NCBI RefSeq assembly: GCF_023053635.1
Contig: NC_086182.1
Coordinates: 5,419,001 to 5,483,000 of the forward strand
DNA from: Elgaria multicarinata webbii
Lineage: Eukaryota; Chordata; Lepidosauria; Squamata; Anguidae
Reading direction: 5' to 3'
Length of the DNA stretch: 64,000 nt
Below the pieces are notes generated by a model that saw only the letters and a list, made by a program, of their open reading frames with translations, was not told the origin of the DNA and made no database searches. Position 1 is the first letter of the stretch. Every line of letters starts with the position of its first letter. A program made the position numbers and the translations under genes. Positions 36,901-64,000 of this stretch are shown here, in pieces.

Positions 36901-37624
36901 TCCAGATGTGTTAGACTACAGCTGGAGGGTGTCACTTTGGGCAGGCTTCTGTAGCTCTGTGTATTTAACAATTGAAAGGAAAGGAACCTCTCATGCAAGC
37001 ACGGAGTCATTACTGACTCTTGGAGGGACGCCAGCTTTCGTTGACGTTTTCTTGGCAGGCCTTATAGCGGGGTGGTTTGCCGTTGCCTTCCCCGGCCGTT
37101 ATTACCTTTCCCCCAGCTGAGTACTCATATTACCGACCTCGGGAGGATGGAAGGCTGAGTTGACCTGAGCCGGCTGCCTGAAACCAGCTTCCGCTAGGAT
37201 CGAACTCAGGCTGTGGGGAGAGTTTCAGCTGCAGAAACTGCTGCTTTACTGGTATCTGTAAAAACAGAGAGCTCTCAGATTGTTATTTTATTGTGTTATT
37301 TTTTTTAAAAAAGATCACCGTTGTATTAAGACATCTCCAGCAATACTCCATCCGATTTGTTTGTGTTTTTTTAACCCTCGCAGGTGCCACCTGACGGGTG
37401 CTTTAGCCACAGCCTGTGGAGACGACGCCATCCGCGTGTTTGAGGAGGAGCCTCTCTCGGACCCGCAGCAGCCCACCTTCACCCTGACTGTCCACCTGGC
37501 CCGGGCTCACTCCCAGGATGTGAACTGCGTGGCCTGGAACCCCAAGGAGCCAGGACTGCTGGCAACCTGCAGCGACGACGGAGAAATGGCCTTCTGGAAA
37601 TACCAGCGCCCCGAGGTGTGCTGA
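27996..37624 (+). CDS. CIAO1: CIAO1, cytosolic iron-sulfur assembly component 1 (complete, 7 coding exons)
   Basis: Coding exons are 27996-28134, 29651-29799, 31790-31901, 32054-32142, 32692-32893, 34654-34741 and 37384-37624 (stop TGA 37622-37624). All borders are GT-AG and in phase, giving 1020 nt and 339 aa, the human length. The protein is a seven-bladed WD40 propeller; WD-type ends such as IRIWG, TCIWKK, VWVWE, VRIWRQY, IRVF and FWKYQ mark successive blades. Key stretches [34 protein letters not shown] and [11 protein letters not shown] are near-identical to mammals. CIAO1 works in the cytosol with MMS19 and CIAO2B to hand 4Fe-4S clusters to apo-proteins such as DNA polymerases and helicases. 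The reading begins ATGATGAAG at 27993; I chose the second ATG because vertebrate orthologues start MKDSL. The C-terminus reads YQRPEVC where human has EGL. Confidence 0.97.
28144..28269. mobile_element. Palindromic approximately 130-bp hAT-like element, decayed
   Basis: CCCTCCAAATGTTTTGTACT and AAGTCCAAAACATCTGGAGG arms flank GACCATTAACCATGCTGG. It lies in the first CIAO1 coding intron, just after the donor. Confidence 0.6.
28464..28566 (-). repeat. CR1 LINE 3' tail
   Basis: Reverse of the CR1 end: AGAATCGTAGAATAGCAGAG, GGCCTACAAGGCCATGGAGT, CCAACCCCCTGCTCAATGCA. Confidence 0.8.
28864..29400 (+). mobile_element. Non-autonomous hAT-like fold-back element, GGCTCAGTTC family, copy 2
   Basis: Starts GGCTCAGTTCAGACA and ends TTTTCTGAACTGAGCC. 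The interior parallels copy 1 (CACGACGTTTGG, GGAACTCGGTAGCCAGTGGG, CCACCGTGGAGTTCTAAAAC). It lies in a CIAO1 intron. Confidence 0.75.
30230..30300 (+). repeat. L2-like LINE 3' tail
   Basis: GTGAACCGCCCAGAGAGCTC then GGCGGTATAAAAATGTAATA and (AAAT)n. Confidence 0.75.
30533..30655 (-). repeat. Partial tRNA-SINE (reverse)
   Basis: GTGAAGTAGGTTAGGCGAAG, GTGACTGGCCCAAAGTCACC and GGAACCCGGGTCTCC (reverse B-box region). Confidence 0.65.
31193..31691 (-). mobile_element. Non-autonomous hAT-like fold-back element, GGCTCAGTTC family, copy 3 (reverse)
   Basis: Opposite orientation to copies 1 and 2: ACATTAGTCAACGGTGG, CTCCACGGTGGAG palindrome, GACTTTTCCCACTGGCTGCA and terminal AAATTGAGCC. It lies just upstream of CIAO1 exon 31790-31901. 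Confidence 0.7.
33188..33323. repeat. Second SINE family, longer copy
   Basis: GAGCCAGACCATGGGTCCAT, CCAGCCCGGCCTTGTCTACC and GCGCTCTGCCACTGAGCCAT form a tRNA-like end in reverse orientation. In CIAO1 intron. Confidence 0.65.
33485..33545 (+). repeat. L2-like LINE 3' tail
   Basis: AGCCCAGGGAGCTTCGGCTA then GGCGGTATAGAAATGCAATA and (AAAT)n. Confidence 0.7.
33730..33858. mobile_element. Palindromic approximately 130-bp hAT-like element
   Basis: CTCTGGATGTCGTTGAACTC and GTAGTTCAACATCATCTGGA arms around ATGGCCAGTGGTCAGGGATG. Confidence 0.6.
34373..34503. mobile_element. Palindromic approximately 130-bp hAT-like element
   Basis: CAGCCTTCTCCAGCCTGG start and TTAGGGAAAGCTG end. Flanks ACCTAAAG (34365-34372) and ACCTAGAG (34504-34511) agree at 7 of 8 bases, a probable target duplication. 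Confidence 0.75.
34798..34982. mobile_element. hAT-like MITE, CTAACCATGG family, copy 3
   Basis: CCTGTTCAGATGACACGCAC start and GTGTGCTATCTGAACAGG end, with GCCATGGTTAGG and GGTTTAGTG inside. Just 3' of CIAO1 exon 34654-34741. Confidence 0.75.
35205..35283 (-). repeat. L2-like LINE 3' tail (reverse) with (TTAA)n
   Basis: (TTAA)n then TTTTTATACCGCCCAATAGC and CTCTCTGGGCGGTTCACAAA. Confidence 0.75.
35330..35860 (+). repeat. Decayed L2-like LINE 3' end
   Basis: It encodes remnants such as [11 protein letters not shown]-like, ATYLLL-like and [17 protein letters not shown]-like pieces. Highly mutated. Confidence 0.5.
36955..37215. repeat. Squamate-type interspersed repeat (SINE-like)
   Basis: ACGGAGTCATTACTGACTCT, GGGGTGGTTTGCCGTTGCCT, TACCGACCTCGGGAGGATGG and GGATCGAACTCAGG (B-box-like) resemble a common reptile interspersed repeat. 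Family not assigned with certainty. Confidence 0.5.
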
Positions 37625-38030
37625 GAGCATCAATATTCTCCCCCCATCCCCATGACTATGACGGCGCGGTCTTTGCACCACCACTTCCAGCACTGTAACA
37701 ACGACACACAAGGCAAGATGAGCTGCATCAAGAAAGGCCATCGAATACGTGGGAGATCATGTAAAACACGCGAAGAACTACGCCACCCTCCAACCCCAAT
37801 TTCAGGAACATTCGCAATTGGAGAAAAACAGTGGCTTTAGCTAAAAGCAGGATGCTGGTTTTCCTTCTGTACAGATTCATGTTACTGCCCAGTCAGACTT
37901 CATGGGCCAGTAAGGTAGTCTTGTCTTTCAGCTGGCTAGAAAATCACCCCGTGTGCAGAAGCAAGATTTGCATGTGATGGGAAGGAGTTTCCTGTAACTT
38001 CTTTTCTAAAATAAACAAGGGAAGCAACAG
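37625..38030 (+). other. CIAO1: CIAO1 3' UTR with poly(A) signal
   Basis: The sequence following the stop codon is free of recognised repeats. A canonical AATAAA lies at 38010-38015. Longer isoforms are possible. Confidence 0.5.
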
Positions 38031-38437
38031 GCTTTTGTAACAGCTGGGGGTTTCTTGCAAGACCAGGTCAATGAAGAGACTGAGGACTGTCTGGGGAGGG
38101 TGTGGAGCAGTTGCTGCAGCTAGGTAGCTTGTGACGTTATGTAAAAGAAATGTTTAAAATGATCACGTGCTGTTGTGCGTCTGTTGGTCTCTAAATGGGC
38201 TTTGAAGTAGAGTCTGAAAGGGTAAAAGTACCAACATAGCTCAGCAACGAGGTGGGCTGGCTTGAAGAAAGTGTCTCTTCACCAGAGGTTATTTTTCCAT
38301 ACTACGAATGTTTGTGGGGGTTTGGGCTTAACGGCAATGATCTCTGCATTTCATAGTTATGAATTAACGTATCGGGCAAAGCTAAAAATAAATTCTTGCT
38401 AGATACGGGAGAAATTCCACAGCATATCCTGCTTTAG

Positions 38438-38800
38438 AAGGTGACTAAAAGGAGAGAAAAAGCAAGTGGTTATGGCAGGGATCGCCAACCTTCGGCTAGT
38501 GGACATATTTGCAACATTGAGAAAGTAAAGTGTTGTGGGCGCTGGCACAAAATGACTGCCCTAGGAAGGGTCATGCCCATTCATAAGAAGCCCGTCTCAC
38601 ACAAAGACAAACTAGCAAGTCTAAAATACATGCAACTTGCCCAAGAACCAGAACACAAAGCAGTTGGGTTTGAGCCTCCAAATACAAAATTTGAACCCAC
38701 TGCTTCAACAAAACACCCATTTCAGAGGCAAACTGGTGAGGTTCAAACATGTAACTGGATCAATGCCACACAAAACAAGCCATAGAGGTACCCCTCCAGG
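38438..38800. repeat. Possible hAT-like element end in CIAO1-SNRNP200 interval
   Basis: GGCAGGGATCGCCAACCTTC resembles a hAT terminus. The right end was not found. The remainder of 38030-40260 has no other exon or gene. Confidence 0.35.
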
Positions 38801-39486
38801 CCTGATGCTGATCAATCCTTTACGATTATGTGCACTACCTTAGCAGGCAGCATCAAGGAAACTTACCTTTCTATAGACACCCGGTTGTACTTCAAAGTGT
38901 TTTCCTCCAGCCGCTCACCAAATTGAATGCGTGGCATTCCCTCTCCATATGGCCATTGGGCAAGGATGGTGGAGTTGCATTCAGTAACATCTGGAGATCC
39001 AGACTCTCCACACACACACCCCAATAAAGAAGACAGGCAAACACTTCACTTTGATGGGCTTCCTGTCACCTCATTATTTTGAAATTTAAAACCACACCAG
39101 GGGAGGTGTCTAGAGGGACATGGAGGGGTAACCCGACACCCATGTTGTTGGGGACTGCAAGAGTAGTTTTAAGGAATTGCTAAGTAGTGATGCCGATGAA
39201 ACTCTACATTAGTCCATGTCAAATTGAATGAGTTTATCATCTCCAAATGTATAACGAGCCCTGATGTCAACAAACAATAGTTTAATTATATTTTGCATTA
39301 CCTGGAAGTTCACAATGCTCATGGCATGGAATTTTACTTCAACCCTTCAGTTACTTTGCCAAAGGAACCGATCAGTTTAAAAAATTGGACCTGAAACCAT
39401 ACAACAAATTGAAGAATGGCCACGTTGATTTGAATCTGCCCCCGTTTAACTTTTCTCTCTCGTAGCTGGCTGGGTGTTCATTTCTG

Positions 39487-39607
39487 TTCCAGATAGGTGT
39501 TCTGGACTACAATTCCCAGCATTCCTGATCATGAACCATGCTGGCTGGGGCTAATGGGAATTGTAGTCCACAAATATCTGAAGGGCACCAGATCGTGGAA
39601 GACTGCA
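39487..39607. mobile_element. Palindromic approximately 130-bp hAT-like element
   Basis: TTCTGGACTACAATTCCCAG and GGGAATTGTAGTCCACAAAT arms around AACCATGCTGGCTGGGGC. Termini decayed. Confidence 0.65.
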
Positions 39608-40264
39608 CTGTGAGATCTTATTATAAGCTTACTTTCACCTGAGTTCATATTGGATGTGGGACAAATTACAAACTGTGGGGTCAGTTCATCCATCTCTAGG
39701 AAGCAGCTGTTTGTAAAGCCAGAATTCATTGAGGGAATCCGCAAAGGCAAAGAGCTGCCAGTTGTATCCATCACCAAGCCTGACTGTGTGTTTAGTATGT
39801 ATTCTAGCAACGTTGCTTACTTGAACACTGTAAACACAGTACTTTCATACAATCCAGGCAGATTTGTGTATTGCGGCCACCATGGGATGTCCAAAATCCA
39901 GCATGTGTGCTTTGCACAAAGAAGCATATTGTGTACACATTTTGCTAGCAGAGCAATAATCAAAGCCACAGTAACCATTGTACTAGTCACACTGAGGAGC
40001 AGGGACATTATATTCTAGAGTTCCCTGAAGTGTGAAGTACTATCTTGCTCCTGCTAAGGAATCTCTATCATTGGTTTCCTGGACCTGAAACAGACGGCAT
40101 CCTAATTACAAGCCAGAGGCAAACATGGGCCCAGTTTGGAGGCTAACACAATGAGAGCCCATAGTGCAGAAGGGTAGCGAAAGAAGGCAAAATCACCTGC
40201 AGATTTGGGGTGGTAAAGTCTCTACCTTTGGCCCAACGAAAGGATCCCAGACTTTGTTCCTAAA

Positions 40265-40629
40265 GATCTTTATTTGGGAAAACAAATAGGAATTCAAACA
40301 CTGTACACAAAGCTACTGCATGAGTTTCTGAAAGATACAAAATAAAAGTTTCCCCAGTTGCTGGAAGGGCACAGGGGTAATTCCTCCAATGCCTGTAGAC
40401 CTTCCAGCAATTGGTACTGAACACAAAACAGAAGCATTGGGTGCTCCTACCATTGCTGGAAGAAGCCATTAGAAGCCTGCTTTTGGGGGGTGGAGGAAGC
40501 AGGAGGAGTCCAACAGTCAAGAGCACAGACGTGAAGTGTCCACAGAGGCTGCCATGCTGGGCATCCTGCCCCAAGGAGGCTCAGAATCGCTCTACATGGT
40601 CCGGCACGGATGTCCACCACGTGCCTGGC
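40265..40629 (-). other. SNRNP200: SNRNP200 3' UTR and poly(A) signal
   Basis: AATAAA on the minus strand lies at 40274-40269, 356 nt beyond the stop codon. The intervening sequence has no recognised repeat. This end faces the CIAO1 3' end. Confidence 0.55.
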
Positions 40630-63683
<23,054 letters not shown>

Positions 63684-63744
63684 TTAGGAAAGGAACGAAA
63701 GAGATGCATCACTCAATCTGGCCCACAACAGCCCAATCAGATGC

Positions 63745-63825
63745 AGGTGGAATCCTGCACTGATCAGGGGGTTGGACTCGATGGCCTTGTAGGCCCCTTC
63801 CAACTCTGCTATTCTATGATCTTCT
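63745..63825 (+). repeat. CR1 LINE 3' tail
   Basis: GGGGGTTGGACTCGATGGCC, TTGTAGGCCCCTTCCAACTC and CTATTCTATGAT. Confidence 0.8.
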
Positions 63826-64000
63826 TAAGCCGAGTTAGAAGAAGGAAAAGGGGAGGGTGCAGCTCAGTCACTACAGAAGGGCTACCCTGGAAAGAGTTCA
63901 AAGATTGCAGCTAGTTTGCAGAAAAACTCGAGGAACATCCAGGATGCCAGTTTCTTAGAGATGAACAGGCCCATTCTTATTAAGTGAGCTAAACAACAAT

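Noticed and set aside
39650-40018. 122-aa frame between CIAO1 and SNRNP200
   Set aside because: No similarity recognised, no splice or promoter context; likely chance.

Overview
This is vertebrate nuclear DNA, most likely from a squamate reptile (probably a lizard). It has large introns, GT-AG splicing and CpG-island promoters. It is dense in CR1 LINE 3' ends (several ending in the ATTCTATGATTCTATGA-type tail typical of sauropsids), L2-like LINE tails, an L1-like fragment, two or more tRNA-derived SINE families and many short hAT-like inverted-repeat transposons. This SINE and hAT load argues against a bird. No species can be named from the sequence alone.

Three protein genes can be read exon by exon, in the order also known from human 2q11.2: TMEM127 (minus strand, 10325-21319 coding, complete, 238 aa), CIAO1 (plus, 27996-37624, complete, 339 aa) and SNRNP200/BRR2 (minus, 40630-63659, 3' half only, 23 exons encoding the last 1105 residues; the 5' half lies beyond the right edge). 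TMEM127 and CIAO1 are head to head around a CpG island at about 25.0-26.1 kb that carries a CRE, an E-box and several ZNF143/Staf-like ACTACA..CCCAG motifs. CIAO1 and SNRNP200 converge tail to tail, about 2.2 kb apart between their predicted poly(A) signals.

The left 10 kb holds no recognisable coding exon. It has a second, orphan CpG island (4.53-5.28 kb) with good minus-strand splice donors, a TIR element at 5.76-6.28 kb, and what is probably the long 3' UTR of TMEM127. In human the next gene on this side is STARD7, but no STARD7 exon was recognised.

The genes do housekeeping work: CIAO1 is the WD40 scaffold of cytosolic iron-sulfur assembly, SNRNP200 is the U5 snRNP helicase that unwinds U4/U6, and TMEM127 is an endo-lysosomal membrane protein that limits mTORC1 and RET signalling. 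They share synteny and promoter architecture rather than a pathway.

I found no new multigene system. The best second-look items are structural: a near-perfect approximately 155-bp-arm inverted repeat at 14.06-14.40 kb, a tandem duplication split by a transposon at 17.0-17.9 kb, an internally duplicated hAT with an exact 8-bp target duplication at 26.8-27.7 kb, a palindromic approximately 130-bp hAT family whose arms contain a ZNF143-like motif, a SINE bearing an inverted copy of part of itself at 24.27-24.38 kb, and a (TTCC)n microsatellite serving as the polypyrimidine tract of a SNRNP200 exon.
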